The notes under the pieces were generated by a model. The model did no database searches. It saw only the letters and a list, made by a program, of their open reading frames with translations, and was not told the origin of the DNA. A program made the translations under genes and the position numbers. Positions 56,023-64,000 of a stretch of DNA of 64,000 bases are shown piece after piece. The DNA comes from Dyella flava (GTDB taxonomy: Bacteria; Pseudomonadota; Gammaproteobacteria; Xanthomonadales; Rhodanobacteraceae), in assembly GCF_016904955.1 (NCBI RefSeq), contig NZ_JADIKE010000038.1:1-64000 (forward strand). Reading direction: 5' to 3'. Each line of letters begins with the position of its first letter. The first letter of the stretch is position 1.

Positions 56023-58059
56023 TCAGGGCTTGGTAGTGGAAGCGGGCTGACTATGGGCTTCGATCATATCGAGTAGGCTCTTCAATTCCTGATCGAGTCT
56101 ACCTCCGACATTCATCAGTGCCAGCTGCTGATATCCACACATGGCTTCCGATGTCTGGCCAAGCACTACACGCATACGTATCAGGGTGATCCGGTAAGTC
56201 GTTTCACTCGGGTCCGCTTTAACGGCCTTTTCGGCCATGCGCACGCCCAAGTCTCTATCATCAAGTACGTTCCATGCATAGTCGCCATACATGGCAAGTA
56301 AACGCGCGCTTGGATTTGGGTGCGATAGCGCTGCCAGATAGGCATCTATCATGTGTTGAGGGGGAAGATCGCAGTCATGATCGCGGGCGCAGTCGGTCAA
56401 GGCGCCGAGCGAACTTTCGTCCTGTACGCCCGGAGGGCGGGATTTCAGCTTTTCTATCATGCTGGTCCACCATGCATCCTTCAGTGGTAGGTGCATGCGG
56501 GAGTTCATGAAAATAAGCGCTTGTTGCGGAAGAATGGAGGAGTCGGGCAGTGCTGCGGCACGTTCCAGCGGCGCGTAGGCCATGGCTGTAAATGGTGAGC
56601 TCGGGTCGTAATGCGAGTAAATGATATAGGTGCGACCCAGTTCGTATTCTGCGCGCGGCGAGCCGGGTGCCCGGGTTGCCAGTGTCTCAGCCAAACTGAG
56701 CGGCGAGCTCCACGCGATGGCGGTGATGGCTGTTTCGAAGGTCCACAACAACAACAGTGTAGCCAACGTGGTGCTGCGGGCAAGGATAAAACCCTGCGCT
56801 GGCTGTGAGGCCTGGCGCGAGAGGCCCGTGGTTAGCAGAGGTACCACGGCGAGCAAGAGCCCGAAGCTTGCGAAGTAGTTGCGGTGTTCGTAGACCAGTT
56901 CCAACGGCAGGATGGTGGCGGTAAGTAGGTGAGCGCCTAAAAACAGTGCTATACCAAGTGATGCCAGCGGACGTCGCTGGCGCAGTACGAGTACCAGCCC
57001 GGCCATGGCAACCAGTATCAGGATGCAGGGAAGTGTGGTCCATGGATGCCACAGTCCCGTCGAGATGACGAAATTGTCGTGGTAGAAGGAGAGCGCATGT
57101 GGAGTAGGCAATAAGGTCCAGATGATGTAGTCCACCACGATGCGGGCTTCGCTGAGCAGCCGTGTGCTCAAGGTAAAGTTGCGCGTAGCCCAGCTTTCCG
57201 GCCTTAGCAGGCTGGGTAGCAGCCATGCAAGGCCGACAATGAGTGGAATAAGCAATCCGATTGTATAGAGGCTGATAAGGCGCCACTCCCGCAAATGAGT
57301 ATTCTGCGAAGGTGTGATTGGTCTCCTGTAGAAGCCGAATAGAACCCACTCGATCAGAAACGCATAGAGCGGCAACATCACAGCTGTTTCTTTGGCCAGC
57401 AGCCCAATGAGAGTGAAAATAGCGAGGCTGGCCGCACAGATGCCAAACCCGCCCCAGTCGGATCGGAATTGACTGGAAAACGGGTTGTTGGATTGGGTCA
57501 GCATGAGCTTACGTCCCGCTACATAACCGATCAGGCCCATCAACACAAACAAGTTGGCGAGGCTTTCCATGCGTTGGACGACATAAAGCACGCCAGTAAG
57601 GTTGATCGGCAATAGCATCCAGCCGCATGCAATAAGCGCGGCGATCACACCGGTGCGTTGCGTTTCGATGGTAACTGCTCTTTGCGCAAGGGCAATTAGA
57701 GCGCGGGCAAGTAGAAAGACCAGCCATCCGTTGAGCAGGTGAATGACCAGATTGGTCAGTTTCATCCAGTACGGATCGAGTCCGGTCAGTAGATAGTTCG
57801 CAGCAAAAGTCAGTGATGACAATGGCCGCTTGAATTCGCTTGAGGGCGATGACAGTGCTGCGTTGATCAGTGACGGAAGTGAGGCGTCGGTGGGCTGCAC
57901 GCCTTTGTTGTCTACGATGTTGGGGTTGTCATCAAAAAAAAAGCTGCCGGAAAGCCCCGGCCAATAAATTGCGGCGGTAAGTGCGAGCCCGAGGATCAGT
58001 AGGCTCGCCGGAAACCAGCGATGTTGTACGGTTTGCTTGACGAGTCGGCTGAAGGTCAT
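56023..58059 (-). CDS. TMTC-like GT-C membrane protein with C-terminal TPRs (copy 1)
   Basis: The 678-residue protein has ten or more hydrophobic helices in the first 480 residues and a soluble helical-repeat tail (490-678). It shows the GT-C first-loop acid pair in FFFDDNPNIVDN (Asp43-Asp44), KRPLSSLTFAANYLLTG and WMKLTNLVIHLLNG near 78-110, the LYVVQRMESLANLF segment at about 159-171 and AKETAVMLPLYAFL. This order matches eukaryotic TMTC O-mannosyltransferases and their bacterial relatives annotated only as TPR proteins. It overlaps copy 2 by 4 nt. Activity on pilins or other exported proteins is inference. Confidence 0.75.
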   Translation of the reverse strand: MTFSRLVKQTVQHRWFPASLLILGLALTAAIYWPGLSGSFFFDDNPNIVDNKGVQPTDASLPSLINAALSSPSSEFKRPLSSLTFAANYLLTGLDPYWMKLTNLVIHLLNGWLVFLLARALIALAQRAVTIETQRTGVIAALIACGWMLLPINLTGVLYVVQRMESLANLFVLMGLIGYVAGRKLMLTQSNNPFSSQFRSDWGGFGICAASLAIFTLIGLLAKETAVMLPLYAFLIEWVLFGFYRRPITPSQNTHLREWRLISLYTIGLLIPLIVGLAWLLPSLLRPESWATRNFTLSTRLLSEARIVVDYIIWTLLPTPHALSFYHDNFVISTGLWHPWTTLPCILILVAMAGLVLVLRQRRPLASLGIALFLGAHLLTATILPLELVYEHRNYFASFGLLLAVVPLLTTGLSRQASQPAQGFILARSTTLATLLLLWTFETAITAIAWSSPLSLAETLATRAPGSPRAEYELGRTYIIYSHYDPSSPFTAMAYAPLERAAALPDSSILPQQALIFMNSRMHLPLKDAWWTSMIEKLKSRPPGVQDESSLGALTDCARDHDCDLPPQHMIDAYLAALSHPNPSARLLAMYGDYAWNVLDDRDLGVRMAEKAVKADPSETTYRITLIRMRVVLGQTSEAMCGYQQLALMNVGGRLDQELKSLLDMIEAHSQPASTTKP

Positions 58060-60149
58060 GGATGGCTGATGGCTTGGCGCGTGGCGTCTCGCTGCAGTGT
58101 AACGCGCAGGTGCGCCATCTCGCGGGGCCAGTATTGTTGTCGTTGTAATACCCAGGCGTGCAGGCGCGGCATGCCGAAATCCGGCTGGGCTTCGCGGTCG
58201 CGTTCGGCATCGTAGTGATCGAGATGCGCCAGGCCAAGCGCAGGGTAACCCGCGGCCCCGAGCATGGCAGCCTGCTCCAGCGCTGCAGAAGCGCGCACCT
58301 GGACATCCAGTGCCTGATTGAAGTCGTTCAGCGCTGTTTGCGCATCGCCCTGGATGAGTGCCAGGCGCCCCTTTAAAAAATAAATGTCCTGTTTACGTCC
58401 GGGGGTGGCGGCAAAGTATGGGTTGATGAGTGCGGCATCCAGCAGGTTGCCAAGGGTGTCGTAGGTCAGTTGCGGGCAGGGGCGTGCGGCGACTTGATCC
58501 ATGGCGCGGTCGAACCAGTTGGCAAGCAAGGTGCCTGGATCGCGGGCTGTACTCAGCGCGAGGCGGGTGACCTGGAGCGCATTCGTATCGATCTGACCTA
58601 GCTGGCATTCGGCGTCGAAAAGGGACAATGCCAGCTGTAATTGGTCAGGGTGTTTGGCCAGTAAAGGCTGCAGGGCGGCAATGGCTAGGGACGGGCGACC
58701 GCCTGCTAACTCGACGTCGGCGGCATAAGCCTGGGCGCGCGGGGAATCGGGGTTAAGCCTTGCCCACAGCAACGCCTGATCGCGGCTATCGCCCCATAGC
58801 TCGGCGCGGGCGTGTGTCATCACGCCAAGGCCTAGCAGGATCAGCGCAGCGAGCGCTGGCTTTGCAAAACTCTGGGTGACGAGGCGTGGCCGAGTACCTT
58901 CAACGGTTTGCGGGGCGAGGGGGGACACGTCACACAGCCACAACGCAAGTGGCCAGAACATCAGTATGGCCGGCAAATAATTGCGGTGCTCGAAATACAG
59001 TTCGAGGGCGACCGTACTGGATTCGAGCGACTGTCCCACAAAGTAGAACAGTATCGCCGCGGCCCACGCCGGCCAGCGCCGACGCAACCGCCAACTGGTT
59101 ACGATCAGCACGGCAATGGCACAGAGCGCAGGTAGTGTCGTTATCGGCGCCCAAAGCGACGTGGAAGCTTGAATCTGATCGTTGAACAGTCCGGGCGTAA
59201 ACGGACGCGGCAGCCACAGCAGGGTGAGGTAATCCATCAACACGCGAGGCTCGGTCAGCAGACGCTGCCCCAAGGTCCAGGGCCGGATGGAGGAAATGCC
59301 ATGAGTAAATCCGCTCCAGCCCTCATACAGCAGATAGGCGGCAACTACCGCCGCTGGCAGCCACCCAAATAGCAGCATGATGCTGCGATAGGCTACTTGG
59401 TCGCGTCGGTAAACGTTTGAAGTGGGCAGTGCCACGCCAGCGGTGGTTGCCGTTCCGGCGTTTCTCAGCAACACGTATTCCACTACCATGGCCTGGGCGG
59501 GAAGCAGAATCCCATTGGCTTTGCTGAGCAGGGCAAGCAGTGTGCAGGCGCCTAATCCGGCGATGATCCAAATGAGGCCTTGCGCAATATACCCTTGCCT
59601 TATCGTCCGCCGTCCGTGCAGCCACCAAAGCAAGCCGATCAGCGTAAACGTGGTCGGCAGTATCGCTTCCCGTTGCACGATGTAGAGCGTGGTGGATACG
59701 AACAGTGGGTGTAGCAGCCAGAATGCGGCGCCCAGCAGGGCAGCCATTTCGATGCGTGTGTCGTTATGCGGTCTCGCATTTTCTTGAGGATGACCGCTAA
59801 GGTGACGGCCCAATTGCCGCAGCAATAAGGCGAGCAGTGCACCATTAAGCAGGTGCAGCAGCAGATTGGTTCGTTTGAATGGAAGCGGGCTGGCCGGCCA
59901 GTCGTGTGCGTCGAGCAAAAAGCTCAGCAAGGCGAGCGAGCGTCCAGTGGGATCGGCGTGTCCACTGGTTATGTAGCGCCAGAATGTGGCCCAGTGGTTG
60001 ATCGGCCCCGTTTCGCCCAGGGCAGGCAAGCTGCCGTAATCGTCGAACAGAAAAACGCCGTGCAGTCCTGGCACGTAGAGCAGCCAGGCCGCGAGCAAAA
60101 GCAGCCCAAGCAATGGCCAAAACAAAAAAAGGCGTTGACCTAAACGCAC
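58056..60149 (-). CDS. TMTC-like GT-C membrane protein with C-terminal TPRs (copy 2)
   Basis: The paralogue has the same plan: first-loop FLFDDYGSLPALG (acid pair at about 36-37), GRSLALLSFLLDA, TNLLLHLLNGALLALLL, HPLFVSTTLYIVQREA, LSKANGILLPAQAM, an EHRNYLPAILMFWPL helix and a TPR-rich tail (about 500-697). The open frame reaches an ATG at 60212, but that ATG lies inside the pilin terminator hairpin. I prefer the GTG at 60149 (697 residues), and TTG 60161 is also possible; none has a good ribosome site. It is 88 nt downstream of the pilin gene and overlaps copy 1, so read-through from the pilin promoter could express both. Confidence 0.75.
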   Translation of the reverse strand: MRLGQRLFLFWPLLGLLLLAAWLLYVPGLHGVFLFDDYGSLPALGETGPINHWATFWRYITSGHADPTGRSLALLSFLLDAHDWPASPLPFKRTNLLLHLLNGALLALLLRQLGRHLSGHPQENARPHNDTRIEMAALLGAAFWLLHPLFVSTTLYIVQREAILPTTFTLIGLLWWLHGRRTIRQGYIAQGLIWIIAGLGACTLLALLSKANGILLPAQAMVVEYVLLRNAGTATTAGVALPTSNVYRRDQVAYRSIMLLFGWLPAAVVAAYLLYEGWSGFTHGISSIRPWTLGQRLLTEPRVLMDYLTLLWLPRPFTPGLFNDQIQASTSLWAPITTLPALCAIAVLIVTSWRLRRRWPAWAAAILFYFVGQSLESSTVALELYFEHRNYLPAILMFWPLALWLCDVSPLAPQTVEGTRPRLVTQSFAKPALAALILLGLGVMTHARAELWGDSRDQALLWARLNPDSPRAQAYAADVELAGGRPSLAIAALQPLLAKHPDQLQLALSLFDAECQLGQIDTNALQVTRLALSTARDPGTLLANWFDRAMDQVAARPCPQLTYDTLGNLLDAALINPYFAATPGRKQDIYFLKGRLALIQGDAQTALNDFNQALDVQVRASAALEQAAMLGAAGYPALGLAHLDHYDAERDREAQPDFGMPRLHAWVLQRQQYWPREMAHLRVTLQRDATRQAISHP

Positions 60150-60177
60150 GCGATCGTTCAACCGTGATGAGTGGCAT

Positions 60178-60209
60178 AAAAACGAAGGGCCACCATGGGT
60201 GGCCCTTCG
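60178..60209 (-). terminator. Terminator downstream of the first pilin gene
   Basis: A perfect 12-bp stem CGAAGGGCCACC/GGTGGCCCTTCG with a 3-nt loop is followed on the minus strand by TTTTT. It begins 28 nt after the pilin stop and precedes the TMTC-like copy 2 gene, so the latter is probably expressed by partial read-through. Confidence 0.92.
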
Positions 60210-60237
60210 CATGTGGTACCGACAAAACGAAAATTAA

Positions 60238-60687
60238 TTAATTGCCCGGGCGGCACGAAGTCGGCAGGTATTGCGCCGGTACAGTTGTACTATTGCTGTT
60301 GCTGCAGCTCCAGCCAATTGAGCCATTGGTGACGGTGGCGGAAAGGCCAAAAGTATCACTTGAGATAGCCGAATTCGCCTTCGGACCATCGAAACTGGCC
60401 ACGATAAAGCCGGAGCCGGAGACGGTAACCTGGCCTACATAATTGCCGCTGATGGACGTGTCCGTTGCGAGACCAGCCGAGGCGTTGTTGGTCGGGAAAT
60501 GTCCGGTGTTCGAATAAAATTCCGCTACGGCGGTCTTGGCGCCATCGGTCAGCACGGCACCTTCACTCACTTGCGAACGGATCAGATAGTTCTGGTACGC
60601 CGGAATAGCGATAGCGGCCAGGATCGCGATGATCGCCACCACGATCATCAGTTCGATCAAGGTAAAACCTTTTTGCATGGTCTTCAT
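60238..60687 (-). CDS. pilA: Type IV major pilin PilA (copy 1)
   Basis: The 149-residue prepilin has a 7-residue leader with PilD cleavage at Gly7|Phe8 and Glu5 of the mature protein (Glu12). The hydrophobic N-helix [20 protein letters not shown] and the conserved [14 protein letters not shown] follow. The C-terminal disulfide loop is Cys128-Cys145. The globular part is rich in Ser, Thr, Asn and Gly, offering many possible O-glycosylation sites. A terminator follows, and a sigma-54-like promoter lies upstream. Confidence 0.95.
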   Translation of the reverse strand: MKTMQKGFTLIELMIVVAIIAILAAIAIPAYQNYLIRSQVSEGAVLTDGAKTAVAEFYSNTGHFPTNNASAGLATDTSISGNYVGQVTVSGSGFIVASFDGPKANSAISSDTFGLSATVTNGSIGWSCSNSNSTTVPAQYLPTSCRPGN

Positions 60688-61036
60688 GGTTGTTCCTCTG
60701 TTTTGGTTAGCTAACCGTAGACGCCCCCTGAGCCCCAGCCCCGAGCCCCCTAGGCGGGATCGGACCCATTCATCATGGTCAGGAAAGACCAGGAAGCCGT
60801 GAAAGTCGAAGCACTATACATGCCATTTTGTCGTTTGATTAACGCCCTTGAACGCTGCAATACCGCACTCTGTGGGGACCATCACGAAAGGCATCTACCT
60901 TTGTCGGGCGTGCCTATTCGAGGTGTAAGGCTGATAAAGCTTGAATAACCGTTCCGCAGACCTTGCGGGTCTGAATGTGACGTTTTTTGTCAGCTTTTGC
61001 CTCGCGACGAGGGGCTTGCGTCACATCCAGTGCCTA
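60688..61036. other. Spacer between the two pilin genes
   Basis: The 349-bp gap holds the promoter region of pilin copy 1 (see the sigma-54-like site) and a small hairpin CAGACC/GGGTCTG at about 60957-60973 near the end of copy 2. No gene is seen. Confidence 0.6.
60810..60825 (-). promoter_or_regulatory. Possible sigma-54 promoter of pilin copy 1
   Basis: Read on the minus strand the site is TGGCATGTATAGTGCT, which keeps GG and GC at the exact -24/-12 spacing (10 nt between) but differs from TGGCAC-N5-TTGCT at two positions. It lies about 120 nt before the pilin start. PilR/RpoN control of pilA is established in related bacteria. Confidence 0.45.
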
Positions 61037-61480
61037 TCAGTCGCGGCAACTACTGGGAAGGTATTCGCCGGAAACCGTCGTGTTGGGTGGACCGCAGGTC
61101 CAGGTGATGCTGCCGGTGCTGATAGTCGGCGAAAGCACCAGTAGCTGACCGCTAAGCGCAGTATTGGCCTTGGGCCCGGAAAAAGCGACCGTGACCTGTC
61201 CGCCAGAAACATTCACGCTGGATACGTAATCGCCAGATATGGAGCCGGGTGTTGCCAGGCCGGCGGACTGGTTGCTGGGTGGAAAGTGCCCCGTATTGGC
61301 TGCGAAATCCCATACCGCTGTTTTGGCCCCGGTCGCCAGGCTAAAACCTTCAGCGACTTGTGCGCGGATCAGATAGTTTTGATAAGCCGGAATCGCAATT
61401 GCCGCGAGAATGGCGATGATTGCCACCACGATCATCAGCTCGATTAAGGTAAAGCCTTGTGCAAGTTTTGGCCGAAGCAT
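61037..61480 (-). CDS. pilA: Type IV major pilin PilA (copy 2)
   Basis: The 147-residue prepilin has a 9-residue leader, cleavage Gly9|Phe10 and the Glu at mature position 5. The N-helix is identical to copy 1 through about AYQNYLIR. The globular halves differ, but both keep GHFP, SAGLAT, the GPKAN motif, and the C-terminal loop Cys129-Cys145 with YLP(T/S)SC. The two genes are a tandem duplication that has diverged. The ribosome site is AGGGGG. Confidence 0.95.
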   Translation of the reverse strand: MLRPKLAQGFTLIELMIVVAIIAILAAIAIPAYQNYLIRAQVAEGFSLATGAKTAVWDFAANTGHFPPSNQSAGLATPGSISGDYVSSVNVSGGQVTVAFSGPKANTALSGQLLVLSPTISTGSITWTCGPPNTTVSGEYLPSSCRD

Positions 61481-61511
61481 GTGATGTCCCCCTTGTCTAA
61501 TCTAGGGCAGA

Positions 61512-61527
61512 AGCACCCTCCGTACCA
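61512..61527 (-). promoter_or_regulatory. Possible sigma-54 promoter of pilin copy 2
   Basis: On the minus strand the site reads TGGTACGGAGGGTGCT, again with GG-N10-GC spacing and two differences from consensus. It is 32 nt upstream of the start codon, a normal distance for a short leader. Occurrence of a similar element in front of both pilin genes strengthens each call. Confidence 0.5.
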
Positions 61528-61680
61528 AAGTGGCGCGGATGTGAGCCTAAAGACGGGTTTCAGTCCGCGCTGATGCCATGAGCGTGATGGGGTTCGCAGT
61601 GTGGGGCTGAGACGACTCACAACTTTCGCTAGAGCATGGCCAGGGCGAGATGTTGGAAACTGGGCGTTTCGAATTCTGTG

Positions 61681-63513
61681 TTAGTGCCCTGCAGGTGTGC
61701 TAAGGCTTTTTGGCGAACTGTCGTGAAGCTGTTGCAGAAAACGTGCAAACCATCGCTGCTGTTGTTCGCGCTGGCTGGGTTCCATTAACGCGATGGCCGT
61801 ATTTTCCACTTGTATGGCTTCGTCGGTGCTCCCCTGTATCGCCAGCGCTTCTGCTAGGAATAGCTGGGGGTTAGGATCGAGCTTTTCTCGGCTGGCGGCC
61901 AGACGCTCCACTCGTTCGGCCACTTCAGCATGGCCTTCCATAAGTTGTAGGGCGCCGATATCAGTGAGGTAGACGCGAACTGAGGTGGGATTGTCATATA
62001 GATCCCGCTCATCCTTGATTCTTTGCAGGAAAAAATCGGCGCGCGTAGTGTTGTGTTCGCGCAGCGCAAGGGTGGCTGCATTCAACATACAGTTGGTGCA
62101 TGGCGTGTTGCTGGCTAACAGTCCATCGATAAGCCGCCAGGCATCGGCGTGATCTCCTGCATCGATATATCCGCTGATGAGTTCGTCCTTGGCGGTAATG
62201 GAGTCAGGGTTTTCCTGCAGAGCCCATTGCCATAGATTCACCTGCGTAGACCACAGGGGAATAGTCACCCTGATATTCATAACTGCCAAGACCATCCAGA
62301 TAGCGAGACCCACGTAGGCTACCAGCGATAGCGTGCGCTGCATGTTTCGAGGCGCGGGAATCTCCGATAACGCCGACGGAAACCATGCGCACGCGATGGC
62401 CAGCGCAGTGAGGGCATAGCGCTCGTGGTACAGGCTGGTATCGAAGTTTGCGGCAATGATGTGCAGCACTGGGAAGAGCGCTAATGTCACGCAAAATATC
62501 AGTGCTCCGACATACCTGCGGCGTATCGTAAGAACGATACTCGTCGCTACGATGCAAAATCCCAAGGCATCCTGCAGTAGCGACCGGGCGTTAATCTTGA
62601 GAAATCGATCGATGTCCACCTGATGGATGGGACCCATGTGCACTGTGGGCCAGAAAAACATGCGCCAATAATGAAGGTAGAGAAAATTTGCTTCCTGCAG
62701 ACGCCCCCATAGCGGCAATATTTTACCGGCGGTATTCGGGATGAGATTGCCCAGTGCCAAGTGTCTCAGGGCAAGGTATACGATGCCGGCCAGCAACACG
62801 CCGATGTAAGTCGCAGCATGTTGCATGAGCAGTTTGCGTAGTTGGGCAAATAAGGATTCGTCCTGCGATACCTCTAGGGTAAGCCAATTCAGCACGATCA
62901 GAATGGGGAAGAAGGCAATGGCGGACTCTTTGGCGCACGCCGCAAGGAAAAAGCAGGCGGTTACGCTAGCGGCACGAGGCATTGGGCGTTTGATGCGAAT
63001 GCCTATAAGCCAGCCCAATAGCATGAATAATGTGGCCGCAAGGTCGAACTGGCAGCCGATCCACACAACGGGTTCCACCAGGACTGGGTGCAAGCCGTAG
63101 AGCAGCATGGGCAATACCATGGTACGAACGCGCCTACTTTTTTTAAGTTGTTCCCCGCCAAGTTCCAGAGCTAGTACACCTACCAGCAGGGTGTTGATCA
63201 GATGGATCAGCAAGGAAACCATGTGCATGGGGCCGGGTGTGCTGTCGAAAGCGCGCACTTCGGCGGTAAACAAGGCAACCCCTAGCGGGCGAAAATAGGC
63301 AGCCCAGTCATTAAATCTATTCAGCAGCAAGTGTACCCAGTCATTGCCATGGCGAAGCCAGCCCATTCGCTGAAAATCGACAATATCATCCCAGACGAAT
63401 TGCGCATGTCGCACTGGCCAATAGGTCAGTGCAATGATCAATGTGACGACTAGGACGCTGATGCCTGCCAGCCATTTCTTTTCGCGTATGTCGGTGCTGG
63501 GTGATACGTTCAA
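61681..63513 (-). CDS. TMTC-like GT-C membrane protein with C-terminal TPRs (copy 3)
   Basis: The 610-residue protein is the closest of the three to TMTC-type enzymes: FVWDDIVDF (Asp42-Asp43), FRPLGVALFTAEVRAFD at about 71-87, HMVSLLIHLINTLL, then GLHPVLVEPVVWIGCQFDLAATLFMLLG at 138-165, which parallels the TMTC HP-x3-E-x9-D pattern, and CAKESAIAFFPIL. About ten helices are followed by a TPR-like tail (440-600). It lies upstream of pilin copy 2 on the same strand. Substrate and donor are unknown. Confidence 0.77.
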   Translation of the reverse strand: MNVSPSTDIREKKWLAGISVLVVTLIIALTYWPVRHAQFVWDDIVDFQRMGWLRHGNDWVHLLLNRFNDWAAYFRPLGVALFTAEVRAFDSTPGPMHMVSLLIHLINTLLVGVLALELGGEQLKKSRRVRTMVLPMLLYGLHPVLVEPVVWIGCQFDLAATLFMLLGWLIGIRIKRPMPRAASVTACFFLAACAKESAIAFFPILIVLNWLTLEVSQDESLFAQLRKLLMQHAATYIGVLLAGIVYLALRHLALGNLIPNTAGKILPLWGRLQEANFLYLHYWRMFFWPTVHMGPIHQVDIDRFLKINARSLLQDALGFCIVATSIVLTIRRRYVGALIFCVTLALFPVLHIIAANFDTSLYHERYALTALAIACAWFPSALSEIPAPRNMQRTLSLVAYVGLAIWMVLAVMNIRVTIPLWSTQVNLWQWALQENPDSITAKDELISGYIDAGDHADAWRLIDGLLASNTPCTNCMLNAATLALREHNTTRADFFLQRIKDERDLYDNPTSVRVYLTDIGALQLMEGHAEVAERVERLAASREKLDPNPQLFLAEALAIQGSTDEAIQVENTAIALMEPSQREQQQRWFARFLQQLHDSSPKSLSTPAGH

Positions 63514-63765
63514 GCGACAATCCCCTTAGTGGACCTGCCAAAATATCCTATCAGGCGACACTGTTGCGAGTAAGCGCTGGGGGCAGGGTCGGCGATGCAT
63601 CGGGTATTTTGGATTTGCCGAGCGCCGGCCGGGCTGGACTTACGCCAATATTTATTAACCGAGTGGAGATCGTTGTTTGGGCTACACGGAGTGCGGCTAG
63701 CTTATGGCGCGCGTCTTACAGGTGGATTGCTCGTCAATCCCATTGGCGCATCCGGAAATGAATTC

Positions 63766-64000
63766 TTATGCGGTGGCTCGGCGAGAACGTGCGCGTAGGT
63801 ATGCTACCTTCCCAGATAGCCAATAGGCGGAAAACATGCCAAGCAAGATCTCAGGGCCTCGATAAGGAATGGAGTAACGCGGTTCTGCTTGCAAAATGCT
63901 GTAAACCAGCGTGACGAAAAGCAGCATGAGTGCTGTTGCGGTCATTGAAAGTGGGGCCCTGGAACGCATGGCGAGTATGCAGCCCGCCGCGGCAAGCAAA
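63766..64000 (-). CDS. C-terminal end of a GT-C-like glycosyltransferase, 5' part missing
   Basis: Only the last 77 or so residues are in the window. There are two hydrophobic helices separated by a short loop, with LQAEPRYSIPYRGPEILLGMFSAYWL. An acid-Pro/Arg-Tyr stretch before the last helix is typical of ArnT/PMT-type GT-C enzymes. The tail is Arg-rich and cytoplasmic. It is the fourth probable GT-C gene next to the pilins. Confidence 0.55.
   Translation of the reverse strand, partial: LLAAAGCILAMRSRAPLSMTATALMLLFVTLVYSILQAEPRYSIPYRGPEILLGMFSAYWLSGKVAYLRARSRRATA

Noticed and set aside
1..64000. CRISPR array or rRNA genes
   Set aside because: No regularly spaced direct repeats and no rRNA-like sequence were seen on either strand.

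Overview
The window is a gamma-proteobacterial chromosome segment, most likely from the Xanthomonadales (Rhodanobacteraceae/Xanthomonadaceae-like). The basis is GC-rich coding sequence, tightly overlapping operons, and familiar gene neighbourhoods: fmdB-aspS-hydrolase-yebC-ruvC-ruvA-kup-ruvB-tolQRAB-pal-cpoB-queE-queC-tRNA-Lys, and pilB-pilC-pilD-coaE. The genus is not determinable from sequence reading alone.

Layout. 1-703: the start of a type VI secretion PAAR/DUF2235 lipase effector, cut by the window edge. 1257-3734: a TonB-dependent receptor on the minus strand. 3951-4258: an IS5-type MITE-like element with perfect terminal inverted repeats. 4290-4600: a cobalamin riboswitch followed by a hairpin that can hide the ribosome binding site. 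4609-13381: a ten-gene, translationally coupled operon for the late steps of cobalamin synthesis and nucleotide loop assembly (membrane protein, cobO, cobB, cbiB, cobD, cobQ, cobU, cobT, cobC, cobS). No corrin-ring genes are present. 13590-17254: two divergent genes of effector-like composition, one carrying a dermonecrotic-toxin (DUF6543-like) domain, separated by a 1.2 kb gene-poor stretch with repeats. 17618-32864: housekeeping genes for translation, Holliday junction processing, potassium uptake, the complete Tol-Pal system, queuosine precursor synthesis and a tRNA-Lys. 33187-35211: a surface-sugar acyltransferase. 35251-38296: a VTT membrane protein, a deaminase and glnS. 38393-43089: coaE, pilD, pilC and pilB.

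43362-64000 is the accessory region. On the plus strand lie a polyprenyl-phosphate sugar synthase-like GT2, a GT4, a galE broken by three single-base frameshifts, and a methyltransferase. On the minus strand lie two tandem major pilin genes, each with a possible sigma-54 promoter. With them are three large multi-spanning proteins that resemble the TMTC family of GT-C glycosyltransferases with C-terminal TPRs, a PglK/MsbA-like flippase, two GT2s, a methyltransferase, a large HAD protein, UDP-galactopyranose mutase and a GT4. The window ends inside another probable GT-C gene.

The most interesting hypothesis is that this region is a lipid-linked glycan and pilin (or surface protein) O-glycosylation locus inserted between pilB and pilA. 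In it, TMTC-like proteins would take the role played elsewhere by PglL/TfpO/TfpW. That is inference from motifs and gene order and needs structural searches and glycoproteomics.
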